Positions 34,731-43,031 are shown, numbered from the stretch's first letter. The stretch is DNA of 64,000 bases from Caldanaerovirga acetigignens (GCF_900142995.1 NZ_FRCR01000003.1:1-64000); one strand, 5' to 3'. Program-made: numbers and translations. The notes: generated from the letters alone by a model not told the origin.

Positions 34731-35951
34731 TCAACCATACAGTTCAACAGCTTCTATTACCGCTTTAATGTTTTCCACCGGAGTATCTGCCGGTGCAGAA
34801 GCCACTCCTGCTGCTAGTATGAAGCCTCCTCCGGGTTTTACCTGCTCAAGCAAGTTTTTAATGTATTCCTTTATACTATCTGGGGTTCCTCCAACCAGCA
34901 GTCCTATGGGAATTCCACCCATCACGCAGGTATGACCTTTGAGGAGTTGTTTTGCTTTTACCACATCGGTTTTTTCAAAATAAGCTATTCCCCATCCTTT
35001 AGGCAGTTCCAAAATCGTTTCTAGATGGGCATCATGACGTCCTTCGAAAAACACCCATGATTTAATGCCTTCATCTAACAGCTTGAGTATAATGGCCTTT
35101 AGGTACGGCCAGTAAAACTCCTTGTAAAGTTCGGGCGAAAGGTATTCATTGAGGTGGAGAGGGAACATGGCATATTTTGCTCCCATAGCCTTAAAAGACA
35201 ACGAGTAGTTTATCAAAGGTTCAACCAGCGCTTCAGCAGCTTTTTTAACTTTATCCGGATACCTTCGTATATCCAATATTAAGTTTTCAACCCCTCTCAA
35301 GAAGTCTCCAATCATGTCAAGAGGCGCATAGCCCCAGCCCATGGGTATGGCCGGGTAACCAAGTTCAGCGGCTATTTTTCCGAATTGAAAGGCATACCCG
35401 GCACTTCTTGAAAGTTCCATCCCCAACCGCACCCAAGTAGCCATAGCCTTGCGAGGAGTCTCCAGATTCCTGCAAGCCCTCGGAAGGACAGTCTCAGCCA
35501 CAAATTTTACAGGGTCTTCTATGAGCTTATCGTATTCGTCGGCTTCCATGAAAGTTCCTCCTATAAACTGCGGCGAGGTGTTCTCGCTAATTTCTCTTCC
35601 TGGATATCTGTAGTATTTGTCACCCAATATATCATGCAGTGGGCCAGTTATTAAGGTCAGAGCAGGAGATATATCGGGGAACTCTATAAAAGCAAGGCAA
35701 AATACCCTTCCATCCAGCCCAGGGGTACCCGCCATGGCCATGTCGAACGGAAAATCCCTCATAAATTTTTCCGATGCTTTCATTGCTTTCTCATAGTCGT
35801 AGCACATTTCATATTGGGTAATTCCCGCATATTTTGGTATGATGTCTCCGCCTATTCCTGAACACGGGACCCTGTCTGGTTCCTGAAGGTTAATGGCCGC
35901 CTCGAAACGAGCAAGTCTTTCTTCAGCAAGTTTTTTTGGGTCTTTCGTCAT
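34731..35951 (-). CDS. UroD-superfamily methyltransferase-like protein A
   Basis: The 406-residue protein has the uroporphyrinogen decarboxylase/cobalamin methyltransferase (MtaA/UroD) fold. Indications are the N-terminal RFEAAINLQEPDRVPCSGIG, the middle DFLRGVENLILDIRRYPDKV and the C-terminal KQLLKGHTCVMGGIPIGLLVGGTPDSI. The zinc-binding His-x-Cys of MtaA-type enzymes is not obvious; the equivalent strand reads FFEGRHDAHLETI, with a later cysteine in HTCVMGG. It lies 39 nt after a second UroD-like gene and in an operon with a corrinoid protein. One of the two probably moves a methyl group from a substrate to the corrinoid and the other from the corrinoid onward. The substrate is unknown. Confidence 0.8.
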   Translation of the reverse strand: MTKDPKKLAEERLARFEAAINLQEPDRVPCSGIGGDIIPKYAGITQYEMCYDYEKAMKASEKFMRDFPFDMAMAGTPGLDGRVFCLAFIEFPDISPALTLITGPLHDILGDKYYRYPGREISENTSPQFIGGTFMEADEYDKLIEDPVKFVAETVLPRACRNLETPRKAMATWVRLGMELSRSAGYAFQFGKIAAELGYPAIPMGWGYAPLDMIGDFLRGVENLILDIRRYPDKVKKAAEALVEPLINYSLSFKAMGAKYAMFPLHLNEYLSPELYKEFYWPYLKAIILKLLDEGIKSWVFFEGRHDAHLETILELPKGWGIAYFEKTDVVKAKQLLKGHTCVMGGIPIGLLVGGTPDSIKEYIKNLLEQVKPGGGFILAAGVASAPADTPVENIKAVIEAVELYG

Positions 35952-35990
35952 CCTAAATTACCTCCTGTCATAAAATTTTATATTTTTAAT

Positions 35991-37361
35991 TCATAGGATG
36001 AACAAATACGGTATGACCATGCCGGTATACTTTTCGTAAGCAGTTTTCATGTATGGAACAACTCTTTCATCTACAACGGGGTAGTCCTTTATAAATTCTT
36101 CAAATGGGACAATATATTTGGACTTAAAGGGAGGATACTCATGGGAAAACTTTTTAACTGCATCTTCTCTCTTTTCGGTAGTAACCGGCCGACCTGGATT
36201 TTCATATTTGGCATTTTCCAGTACGTATTCCATAACTGCTACATAATTCTCAGGGTTAATGTCGTTGATACTCATTGCGTGTTTATCAAATCCAAAGATG
36301 TAGTTGCCGCCCGGAGCCAATATATCTATGAGCTCCTTAGCCTTATCTATGCATTGCTGCTTAGTCCCGGTTTTCAATAATGTTATCGGATAAAAACCGC
36401 TCAATACCATTTTTTTGCCTAACTTTTCCTTAAATAGTTTCGGATCGCCGTATTCCATGTGCAGGCGCGTGCCAGGTGGCAATTCCTGGAGATAATCTAT
36501 ATAGCGTGTCCAATCGTCCTCGCAGAATATCCAAACTGCTTGCCCTCTTTCAGCACAGATGTAACATAGTTTATAAAAGGTCGGCCAGTAAAATTTTTCA
36601 AAGTCCTTTTGGTTTAAAAATGTAGGCATGTGCGTCATTATCATGTTTGCACCAAATATAGAGACTTCAGGCGTCATTCCCATCCAAATCGCCATAGGCA
36701 TCAATGCTTCCACAGCCTCGAGGACCTTTTCAGGACAGCGCTTTATATCTAGTACGATCTTTGTAAAGCCCCTGCAGAAATCTGCAAGAAAATCAAAGGG
36801 TATCATCTGAAGCCCCATCGTACCAGGTGGAGGTGAAAAGAATCCGTATTTTTCAATAAGGTAATTGTTAGCTATGTCAAAAGCCCTTTGTTGATCCATC
36901 TGCGCAAAGACTATCCTCGTAAAATTTATGGATCTTGTTACCGGGTCCGCATCCAGGGCGGCGTTATAGCGGGGCATGATTTTTTCTACAATAAAATCGA
37001 AGGGATTTTTGATGAACTCATCGTATTCTTCTTCTTCCAAGCCCGATATTTCGGGGTGCTGAATCATTCCTGTCTTGCTCATCACAAATGACTTTGATTT
37101 TTGAAACATAAGTGAGATGGGATTCCTCGCCCAAGCCATCGCAAAGTTGTCGCCTCGAACGAGCTCCATCGCTTTTTCGCCAATTTCTATCAAGAGTTCT
37201 GCAGTGTACTGGTACTGGGTAATCAAAAAGTCCTTACCTGCGTATTCAATCAAAAACTCGGGGCTCAGACCGTCGCTGACAGGAAATCTATCGGGAATAA
37301 CGCCGGAATATACGTCTCTAAAGAGCTTTTCACGGTAATCTCTCAATTTCTTGGCATCCAT
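35991..37361 (-). CDS. UroD-superfamily methyltransferase-like protein B
   Basis: This 456-residue protein is a second, divergent member of the UroD/methyltransferase superfamily, longer than copy A. It shares DFLADFCRGFTKIVLDIKRC, matching the block in copy A, plus NYIFGFDKHAMS and a C-terminal tail of about 70 residues that is absent from copy A. Its active-site strand reads QAVWIFCEDDWTRYIDYLQ, again without the classic His-x-Cys. ATG at 37361 follows AGAGGGGGG. It lies between the transporter and copy A. As the larger partner it may be the substrate-specific demethylase, or the two may form one heteromeric enzyme. Confidence 0.78.
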   Translation of the reverse strand: MDAKKLRDYREKLFRDVYSGVIPDRFPVSDGLSPEFLIEYAGKDFLITQYQYTAELLIEIGEKAMELVRGDNFAMAWARNPISLMFQKSKSFVMSKTGMIQHPEISGLEEEEYDEFIKNPFDFIVEKIMPRYNAALDADPVTRSINFTRIVFAQMDQQRAFDIANNYLIEKYGFFSPPPGTMGLQMIPFDFLADFCRGFTKIVLDIKRCPEKVLEAVEALMPMAIWMGMTPEVSIFGANMIMTHMPTFLNQKDFEKFYWPTFYKLCYICAERGQAVWIFCEDDWTRYIDYLQELPPGTRLHMEYGDPKLFKEKLGKKMVLSGFYPITLLKTGTKQQCIDKAKELIDILAPGGNYIFGFDKHAMSINDINPENYVAVMEYVLENAKYENPGRPVTTEKREDAVKKFSHEYPPFKSKYIVPFEEFIKDYPVVDERVVPYMKTAYEKYTGMVIPYLFIL

Positions 37362-37390
37362 AAATGGCCCCCCTCTGCCTTCTTAATAAT

Positions 37391-38755
37391 TTATCTCACC
37401 TGGTTTGCACTCATAATTTCCATTACCTTCTCATCGGTTAGCTTATAAAAGAGTATGAAAATTATAGCAGCAGTTAACCCACAGGATATAGGTATTAAAG
37501 TCACAAGGTTTATAATCCCTCGTATCAAAGCTTCTGTAGGTTCAGCAAGGGGATTATATCCAATTATAGCAAGGCCATAACCCACTACAGCGCCACTCAA
37601 AGCAACCCCAATTTTTATAGGCATTGCAGACATGGACATTATGAAAGCAGTAAGGTCTTTCCCTGTTTTCCACTTGCCGTATTCAGCAGTATCTACATAA
37701 AGCGCAGGGCCTATCGACATGCTGCTTGCTCCTAAAAAAGCGCCAATGCTGCTTAAAGCAATAAACAAGTATGGATTTCTTCCTCCCGAGAGAAAAAGTA
37801 TTGTGTAAAGGACCGGGTTTAACAAGGAAGCAAATATAAATGTGGACCTTTTCCCAAGTTTTGCCACAATAAACGGAGCTATTAAGCTTCCCAAAAAGCT
37901 AAACACAGACTGACTCGTAAGGTGGATCGTTATCATGCCCAGATTCCCGGCAACATACTTGTAATAGTAAGTGAGCAGCGAAGAGATGACAAACAAGCTG
38001 GTATTTCCGATGATCCCGCTCACAAAAAGCGCCATCAGCGGACCATTGGAAAGCATGTTCACAAACATCTCTCCTGCCGAAGCCTTAGTGCTACCCTTAA
38101 TTGCTGCTTTGTCTTTTTCATAGACATCGTAGCCTTCACTTTGGCGGAATAAGTTCCAATATCCGAGCACCTGTATCAAGGCAAACAAAGCTACGGTGAG
38201 GAAAAATCCTCTTCCTTCATTGCCCCTTCCTAATAAATTTATTAAGGGCATGCAGGTTAAGGAAAAAACGAGACTGGATGCTGTCATGAATTGCATTTTT
38301 CGTTGGGAGAGTCTGAGCCTGTCTTGCGGGGTTCTTCCTAGAATGCTCATCATGCTTATGTGGCCGTTGTAGGCAAAATTCACGCAGACATGGGCAACAA
38401 CATAACACGCTCCGAGAAATACGGCCTTACTTATCTGATTTAATGGAGGGTTTGTGAACATGAGGATGAAAAAAGTGGCGGTAAAAGGAGGTGCTATTAA
38501 AATCCACGACCTATACTTGCCCCATTTTAGATGGGAGTTTTGTATGATTCCCCCAGTTATTGGAACAGAAATCATGTCGCAAATCCTGGCGATGAGAAGG
38601 ATAGTTCCCATAAAGGCTGCTTCAATCATAGCAACATCGGTCAAAAAATAAGCATAATAGGTGACTGCAACCATCATCATTAGGTTGAAAGTAAAATCTA
38701 CTAACGCATAACTATTTATAACCTTATTAGGTACCGCCCCTTGGCCACCGAGCAT
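37391..38755 (-). CDS. GPH-type (MelB-like) major facilitator transporter
   Basis: The 454-residue protein has about 12 membrane segments and resembles the glycoside-pentoside-hexuronide:cation symporter family. It has DFTFNLMMMVAVTYYAYFLT in helix 1 and ICDMISVPITGGIIQNSHLKWGKYRSW, the typical loop between helices 2 and 3, plus MSIGPALYVDTAEYGKWKTG in the second half. Family members import glycosides or hexuronides with sodium or protons. In this operon the cargo is probably a methylated compound that the corrinoid system demethylates, perhaps a methoxylated sugar or aromatic glycoside. The substrate is not shown by the sequence. Confidence 0.85.
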   Translation of the reverse strand: MLGGQGAVPNKVINSYALVDFTFNLMMMVAVTYYAYFLTDVAMIEAAFMGTILLIARICDMISVPITGGIIQNSHLKWGKYRSWILIAPPFTATFFILMFTNPPLNQISKAVFLGACYVVAHVCVNFAYNGHISMMSILGRTPQDRLRLSQRKMQFMTASSLVFSLTCMPLINLLGRGNEGRGFFLTVALFALIQVLGYWNLFRQSEGYDVYEKDKAAIKGSTKASAGEMFVNMLSNGPLMALFVSGIIGNTSLFVISSLLTYYYKYVAGNLGMITIHLTSQSVFSFLGSLIAPFIVAKLGKRSTFIFASLLNPVLYTILFLSGGRNPYLFIALSSIGAFLGASSMSIGPALYVDTAEYGKWKTGKDLTAFIMSMSAMPIKIGVALSGAVVGYGLAIIGYNPLAEPTEALIRGIINLVTLIPISCGLTAAIIFILFYKLTDEKVMEIMSANQVR

Positions 38756-38805
38756 AAAGTACCCCCCTTAGTTTTTAAAAAGTACATCTTAACAAAATAA
38801 TCCCC

Positions 38806-39444
38806 TTAGCCGACCCACTCCCTACAAAACTTTACACCCTCGGCGGCGTTGATGGTCCATGCATCAGCCCCTATGTACGCACAGGCCTCGCCATTTACCG
38901 CATTTCCACCAATTATAACTTTTAAGCCGTCTCTAAGCCCCGCTTCCGATAGGGCATCCACGGTCTTTTTCATAGACTCGATAGCCAGCGTAAGGAGTCC
39001 ACTTAACCCTACTATTTGAGGTTTTACTTCTTTTACTTTACTTACAAAGTTTTCAGGAGGCTGGTCTATTCCAAGGTCATGAACCTCAAATCCTGCAGCT
39101 TCCGCCATGCTTTTGAATATGTTTTTGCCTATGTCGTGAAGGTCCCCTTGCACCGTCCCTAAAACTATTTTCCCCGAGCCTTTTTTGCCTTTTGTGCCTA
39201 TGTATGGCTTTAGCATCTCTATAGCCCTTGCAAGCAAATCTCCCGCGAAAATTAAGTCTCCCACAAAGTACTCCTTTGATTCAAATTTTTCTCCAACTAT
39301 CTCCATTCCTCTTTGGCACGCCTCCACTACTCTCTGAGCCTCTTCTTGTGTGGGATTGCCAGAGATGAAATCTTCCAGAATTTTTATCGCGGTGTTTTCA
39401 TCTAGTTCTCCTATGGCTTTGATCAATTCATTTAAATCTATCAT
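38806..39444 (-). CDS. Corrinoid protein (MtaC/MtbC-like, B12-binding)
   Basis: This 212-residue two-domain corrinoid protein has an N-terminal helical cap (about 1-85) and a B12-binding Rossmann domain. The domain contains the cobalt-ligand motif GDLHDIGKNIFKSM, with the His of DxHxxG, and later VGLSGLLTLAIESMKKTVDA and KVIIGGNAVNGEACAYIGAD. It is first in the operon with the transporter and two UroD-like proteins, behind a promoter with two palindromes. It carries the methyl group between the two methyltransferases. No corrinoid-reactivating ATPase (RamA type) is in the window. Confidence 0.92.
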   Translation of the reverse strand: MIDLNELIKAIGELDENTAIKILEDFISGNPTQEEAQRVVEACQRGMEIVGEKFESKEYFVGDLIFAGDLLARAIEMLKPYIGTKGKKGSGKIVLGTVQGDLHDIGKNIFKSMAEAAGFEVHDLGIDQPPENFVSKVKEVKPQIVGLSGLLTLAIESMKKTVDALSEAGLRDGLKVIIGGNAVNGEACAYIGADAWTINAAEGVKFCREWVG

Positions 39445-39467
39445 AGTAAACCCCCCTCTTTTATATA

Positions 39468-39477
39468 TGTATATACA
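39468..39477. promoter_or_regulatory. Palindrome TGTATATACA in the corrinoid operon leader
   Basis: This 10-bp palindrome lies between the -10 box and the start codon of the corrinoid gene. It shares the core GTATATAC with the 16-bp palindrome at 39492-39507, so it may be a second operator half. Confidence 0.4.
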
Positions 39478-39491
39478 AGTCTCGGTACTTT

Positions 39492-39507
39492 TAGTATATA
39501 TATACTA
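39492..39507. promoter_or_regulatory. 16-bp perfect palindrome overlapping the corrinoid promoter
   Basis: TAGTATATATATACTA is a perfect palindrome that covers the -10 box of the corrinoid operon promoter. It is a candidate repressor site. No obvious regulator gene lies next to the operon. Confidence 0.5.
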
Positions 39508-39521
39508 TTGTAAAATGTCAA
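39493..39521 (-). promoter_or_regulatory. Sigma-A promoter of the corrinoid/methyltransferase operon
   Basis: The minus strand has TTGACA, 17 bp, TATACT, about 50 bp before the corrinoid gene. The -10 lies inside a 16-bp palindrome. Confidence 0.82.
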
Positions 39522-39582
39522 GATATTCTTATATATCTATTTTTTAATTTTTATAATACAATTCGTGCATTATTATTTATAT

Positions 39583-39608
39583 AAAAAAATGCGGGGATGT
39601 CCTCGCAT
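39583..39608 (-). terminator. Terminator of the superoxide dismutase gene
   Basis: On the minus strand ATGCGAGGA and a TCCCCGCAT-type arm pair (39608-39589), followed by a run of seven T. It lies immediately after the sod stop codon. Confidence 0.85.
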
Positions 39609-39610
39609 AT

Positions 39611-40225
39611 TTACAGGAGATTTTTTATTCTATTAAATCTATTCTCCGCTACTTTCCAATCTACATTGTTCATAAATGCCCTTATATAATCGGCTTTTCT
39701 AGTTCCATAATCAATAAAATATGCATGTTCGTAAACGTCTAGAACCAAAACAGCCTCCGCACCCTGAACAACACCGTGGTCATGGGCATCTAAAAGATAA
39801 TTGATAAGCTTACCGCTCCTTCTGTCGTAAACTAAAACAGCCCACCCTCGAGCTGCCATACCTGTAGCTTTGAAGTCCTCGAGCCATGCATCATAAGAAC
39901 CAAAGTCCTTCGCTATCTGTCTCATTAGCTCTCCATGAGGCATCCCACCGGGACCACCAAGGTTTTCAAAATAAAGTTCGTGAAGTAAAACCCCGTCTAT
40001 TGCATAAGTTTCCCCTTTTTTTAACCCGCGAAAATAGCTATAAGTCGCATTAGCATCTTTCCGGTCGGCTGAAAGAAGAAGTTTTCTGATCTCGTTTACC
40101 CTGTTGATATAGCCTTTATACAGCACTTCGTAATGTTCAAGGATTTGGCGCTCAGTAAAGCCTGGCATAATGAGCAGCCGTGGATTTAGAGGAAGTGGGC
40201 GTAAATTATTATCACTTTTAATCAT
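39611..40225 (-). CDS. Iron/manganese superoxide dismutase family protein
   Basis: This protein of about 204 residues has the Fe/Mn superoxide dismutase fold. Metal ligands are visible as His in ILEHYEVLYKGYINR, His in VLLHELYFENLGG, Asp in VLDVYEHAYFIDYG, and His in the same motif. The long N-terminal tail and several replacements (GGMPHGELMRQI in place of the usual GGGEPTG-like loop) make it a divergent branch common in Clostridia. Activity is therefore probable but not certain. The ATG at 40225 is chosen on a weak upstream AAGGA. It stands alone between two terminators and is presumably an oxidative-stress gene. Confidence 0.82.
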   Translation of the reverse strand: MIKSDNNLRPLPLNPRLLIMPGFTERQILEHYEVLYKGYINRVNEIRKLLLSADRKDANATYSYFRGLKKGETYAIDGVLLHELYFENLGGPGGMPHGELMRQIAKDFGSYDAWLEDFKATGMAARGWAVLVYDRRSGKLINYLLDAHDHGVVQGAEAVLVLDVYEHAYFIDYGTRKADYIRAFMNNVDWKVAENRFNRIKNLL

Positions 40226-40349
40226 GCTGTCACCATCCTTTGCTTTCATAAAGTCTGAGATTTTATCTATGTTTTCCTATATTAATGATATACACCGGCT
40301 CTCATCATCGTTCCAATACTTCGAGGCAAAAGCTGAAAAGTATAAAATA

Positions 40350-40392
40350 AAAAAAGGTGGCCGATAGGCTTAAGCCTATCAACCACCTTTTC
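40350..40392 (-). terminator. Strong terminator of the FMN-binding-domain protein gene
   Basis: On the minus strand AAAAGGTGG, then GATAGGCTTAAGCCTATC, then CCACCTTTTTTT form a long hairpin with a small internal loop and a T-run. It lies directly after the stop at 40410. Confidence 0.92.
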
Positions 40393-40409
40393 TCATTTCC
40401 CGACTGATT

Positions 40410-41876
40410 TTATTTCGCTACTTTCGCAGCTTCGACTATAGCCTTCACGTAGCCATAAGTATCTTCGAGCGTAGCTCCGGTTACTGCATCGACTTTTTCC
40501 TTCATCTGTTCCTTATCGTTGCTCGCGAGCATAGCCTCGAGTTCAGCTATGGTCTTGCCCTTTACAAACTTCACTATTCCGCCAAAGTTCTCACTTACGG
40601 TCTTAGTCGCACCGCCCCTCGTCCTCATGTTGTTGCTGTAATAATCAGCATTCGTGAGCTTCGATGCGAGTACATACCCTTCCTTCACGTAAGTCCCAAA
40701 TTCCTGATCCATATTGGGTACTCCTTTAGCTACGTCCTTGCTCATAAACTGATAGTCGTCTATGTAGGCAGCCACTATCTTGTCGCCCAAAACAACTGCA
40801 GTCGCAAAGGTGAAGCACTTGGTTCCATGAGCAGCATAATCTATCTTACCGATCTTCAAATTTGCCAAATCTTTTTCTTCCACCAGCATCGCATCCGCAT
40901 CGGGCGCTGCATTTGCTACTTTCGCAGCTTCGACTATAGCCTTCACGTAGCCATAAGTATCTTCGAGCGTAGCTCCGGTTACTGCATCGACTTTTTCCTT
41001 CATCTGTTCCTTATCGTTGCTCGCGAGCATAGCCTCGAGTTCAGCTATGGTCTTGCCCTTTACAAACTTCACTATTCCGCCAAAGTTCTCACTTACGGTC
41101 TTAGTCGCGCCGCCCCTCGTCCTCATGTTGTTGCTGTAATAATCAGCATTCGTGAGCTTCGATGCGAGTACATACCCTTCCTTCACGTAAGTCCCAAATT
41201 CCTGATCCATATTGGGTACTCCTTTAGCTACGTCCTTGCTCATAAACTGATAGTCGTCTATATAGGCAGCCACTATCTTGTCGCCAGCCACAGCTGCTAC
41301 TGCAACTGTGTAGCACTTGGTTCCATGGGCTGCATAATCAACCTTCCCTATTTTTACTGCAACTTTCTGGGTCTGCACAGGAACTTGCGGGACAGGTGGA
41401 GTTGCCGGTTTTTCAGTTGATGCAGCTACTTTGGGAGCCAATTTTGCTAAAGTTTTGGGACCTACTATTCCGTCCACCTTAAGTCCGTTCTTTTTCTGAA
41501 AATCCTTTACAGCAGCTAATGTCTTAGGCCCAAATATCCCATCTACCTTTAACTTATAACCATGCTGGTTGAGCAATGTCTGCAGCAATTTGACATCCTG
41601 TCCTACAGAGCCGTAAGCTAAGAGCCTTTTGATTCCAGTTACACTAGTCACCGCAGTGGAGGTCGTTTTAGTCGTGGCAGTCTTAGCCGCTGCAGGTTGA
41701 CTGGTTTTGGCAGGCATCGTTTGCGTTTTATTTTCTGCAGGCTTATCATTCGACGAATCAGTAGCAGCCGATACTGCGTCAACTTTGAAAAGTTTTGCTA
41801 CCTGCACCGGTGCAACAATAGATACGATAAATGCGGTGAGTACCAAAAGGGCTACAGCAAATAATTTTTTATTCAT
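40410..41876 (-). CDS. Secreted protein with peptidoglycan-binding domain and two FMN-binding-like domains
   Basis: The 488-residue protein has a signal peptide (about 1-32, LFAVALLVLTAFIVSIVAP) and a Thr/Ala-rich linker. A peptidoglycan-binding domain follows at about 84-148 (GSVGQDVKLLQTLLNQHGYK, GPKTLAAVKDFQKKNGLKVD). Two nearly identical domains of about 150 residues complete it. Each ends with DAVTGATLEDTYGYVKAIVE, which resembles the Asp-x-x-(Ser/Thr)-Gly-Ala-(Ser/Thr) motif where ApbE attaches FMN through a threonine. It would be a wall-bound, possibly flavinylated redox protein. The match is to a motif, and no ApbE gene is in the window. A promoter region of about 390 bp separates it from the divergent ferredoxin gene. 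Confidence 0.75.
   Translation of the reverse strand: MNKKLFAVALLVLTAFIVSIVAPVQVAKLFKVDAVSAATDSSNDKPAENKTQTMPAKTSQPAAAKTATTKTTSTAVTSVTGIKRLLAYGSVGQDVKLLQTLLNQHGYKLKVDGIFGPKTLAAVKDFQKKNGLKVDGIVGPKTLAKLAPKVAASTEKPATPPVPQVPVQTQKVAVKIGKVDYAAHGTKCYTVAVAAVAGDKIVAAYIDDYQFMSKDVAKGVPNMDQEFGTYVKEGYVLASKLTNADYYSNNMRTRGGATKTVSENFGGIVKFVKGKTIAELEAMLASNDKEQMKEKVDAVTGATLEDTYGYVKAIVEAAKVANAAPDADAMLVEEKDLANLKIGKIDYAAHGTKCFTFATAVVLGDKIVAAYIDDYQFMSKDVAKGVPNMDQEFGTYVKEGYVLASKLTNADYYSNNMRTRGGATKTVSENFGGIVKFVKGKTIAELEAMLASNDKEQMKEKVDAVTGATLEDTYGYVKAIVEAAKVAK
40417..40788. repeat. Direct DNA repeat, copy 1 (372 bp, encodes the second FMN-binding-like domain)
   Basis: By eye this segment differs from 40915-41286 at only two positions over about 372 bp, a shift of 498 bp (166 codons). 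The flanking parts of the two domains are clearly more divergent. The pattern points to recent duplication or gene conversion. Confidence 0.9.
40915..41286. repeat. Direct DNA repeat, copy 2 (encodes the first FMN-binding-like domain)
   Basis: This is the partner of 40417-40788. The two differences I found are a silent A/G change near the RTRGGATKT codons and an A/G change in the AYIDDYQ codons. Similarity falls sharply after the VAGDKIVAAY/VLGDKIVAAY region. Confidence 0.9.
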
Positions 41877-42145
41877 ACAAGACCCCCTTTTTAATGTTTT
41901 TTAGATACAGCCCGCTAGTTAAATGGGCTGTATCTGGAAATTAATTGTTCAAGTAATCACTTTTGCCAATATTATAATATATACAAGTGTAAATTTCAAT
42001 AAATTTTTTACGTTTACATTTATAAAAGCAGGTGTTAAATTGCAATATCAAATGCGGCACATTGATTTCTCTAGTCAGGGTATTTGCCGAAGCAGTTTTG
42101 TACTTGTTGTATTTGAAGATTGGTTCAATGATTTTAGTGCGACGC

Positions 42146-42161
42146 ATTTAGTTAAATCACG
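42146..42161 (+). promoter_or_regulatory. Degenerate FNR/CRP-type site upstream of the ferredoxin gene
   Basis: ATTTAGTTAAATCACG shares GTTAAATCAC with the perfect site 44 bp downstream. Only its right half fits the consensus. It could be a weaker second site. Confidence 0.35.
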
Positions 42162-42189
42162 TCAGATAATCAGGTTTAGTCAAAGCTAA

Positions 42190-42205
42190 TGTGAGTTAAA
42201 TCACA
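42190..42205 (+). promoter_or_regulatory. Perfect CRP/FNR-family operator TGTGA-N6-TCACA
   Basis: TGTGA-GTTAAA-TCACA is an exact inverted repeat of the CRP/FNR-family consensus. Its centre (42197.5) lies 41.5 bp upstream of the start point expected from the -10 box TATTAT (42227-42232). This is the classical class II activator position. No good -35 box is present, which fits activator dependence. Confidence 0.75.
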
Positions 42206-42269
42206 GAATTACATTACAGAACCTGCTATTATAAAATTAAATTCACGTGATATTAGGGAGGTTTCGAAC

Positions 42270-43031
42270 ATGGCAATAAGGAAAATAGTTCATATCGATG
42301 AAAAAAAGTGCAACGGCTGCGGGCTTTGCGTTCCGGCCTGCGCCGAAGGTGCCATACAGATTATAGACGGAAAGGCAAGGCTCGTCTCGGATAAGTATTG
42401 CGACGGGCTGGGTGCCTGCCTTGGCGAGTGCCCGAGGGGCGCCATTACCATCATCGAAAGAGAAGCCGAAGAATTTGACGAAGAGGCAGTAAAGAAACAC
42501 CTTTCCCGCAACAAATCTGAATTCCAGGTGCATACCCATATCCATCACGGATTTTCATGCCCTGGAAGCCGGGTGATAGATTTAAAACAAAGTTCCAACG
42601 CAAAAGAAAACGTAAAAGTCCCGGAAAAATCCTTTTCCGAAGGCGATATCTCCATTAGAATCAAGTCCCAGCTTTCGAACTGGCCGGTCCAGCTCATGCT
42701 GGTGCCCGTGGACGCTCCTTACTTCGACGGGGCCGACCTTTTGGTAACCGCAGACTGCGTGCCTTTTGCATACCCCAACTATCACCTGGAACTTTTAAAG
42801 GGCAAAAGTGTGGTCATAGGCTGCCCCAAACTCGATGACGGCAACTACTATGTAAAAAAGCTTGCAGAAATTTTCAAGCGCAACCACATAAAAAGTGTAA
42901 CCGTTGTCCATGCGGAAGTACCCTGCTGCTACGGTCTGGTGAAAATTGCTGAAGAAGCGTTAAATCTTTCCGGGAAAGATATACCGCTGAACATGGTGGA
43001 AATAGGAATTAAGGGAGATAGAAAGAATTAA
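42270..43031 (+). CDS. 4Fe-4S dicluster ferredoxin-domain protein
   Basis: The 253-residue protein has two 4Fe-4S motifs at the N-terminus: CNGCGLCVPACAEG and CDGLGACLGECPRG. The second has a slightly unusual spacing, CxxxxxC. The rest (about 80-245) is a ferredoxin-associated domain with VQLMLVPVDAPYFDGADLLV, TADCVPFAYPNYH, VVIGCPKLDDG and HAEVPCCYGLV, containing further cysteines. I recognise the type from anaerobes, often annotated as iron-sulfur binding protein and in some genomes under an FNR/HcpR-like regulator. It probably carries electrons or couples to a partner oxidoreductase. It stands alone behind an FNR/CRP-type site. Confidence 0.85.
   Translation: MAIRKIVHIDEKKCNGCGLCVPACAEGAIQIIDGKARLVSDKYCDGLGACLGECPRGAITIIEREAEEFDEEAVKKHLSRNKSEFQVHTHIHHGFSCPGSRVIDLKQSSNAKENVKVPEKSFSEGDISIRIKSQLSNWPVQLMLVPVDAPYFDGADLLVTADCVPFAYPNYHLELLKGKSVVIGCPKLDDGNYYVKKLAEIFKRNHIKSVTVVHAEVPCCYGLVKIAEEALNLSGKDIPLNMVEIGIKGDRKN

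Noticed and set aside
40417-41286. Direct repeat considered as an insertion sequence or assembly artefact
   Set aside because: No transposase, terminal inverted repeats or target duplication; the copies are in frame and end in divergent flanks, so domain duplication explains them better, although long reads should confirm it.
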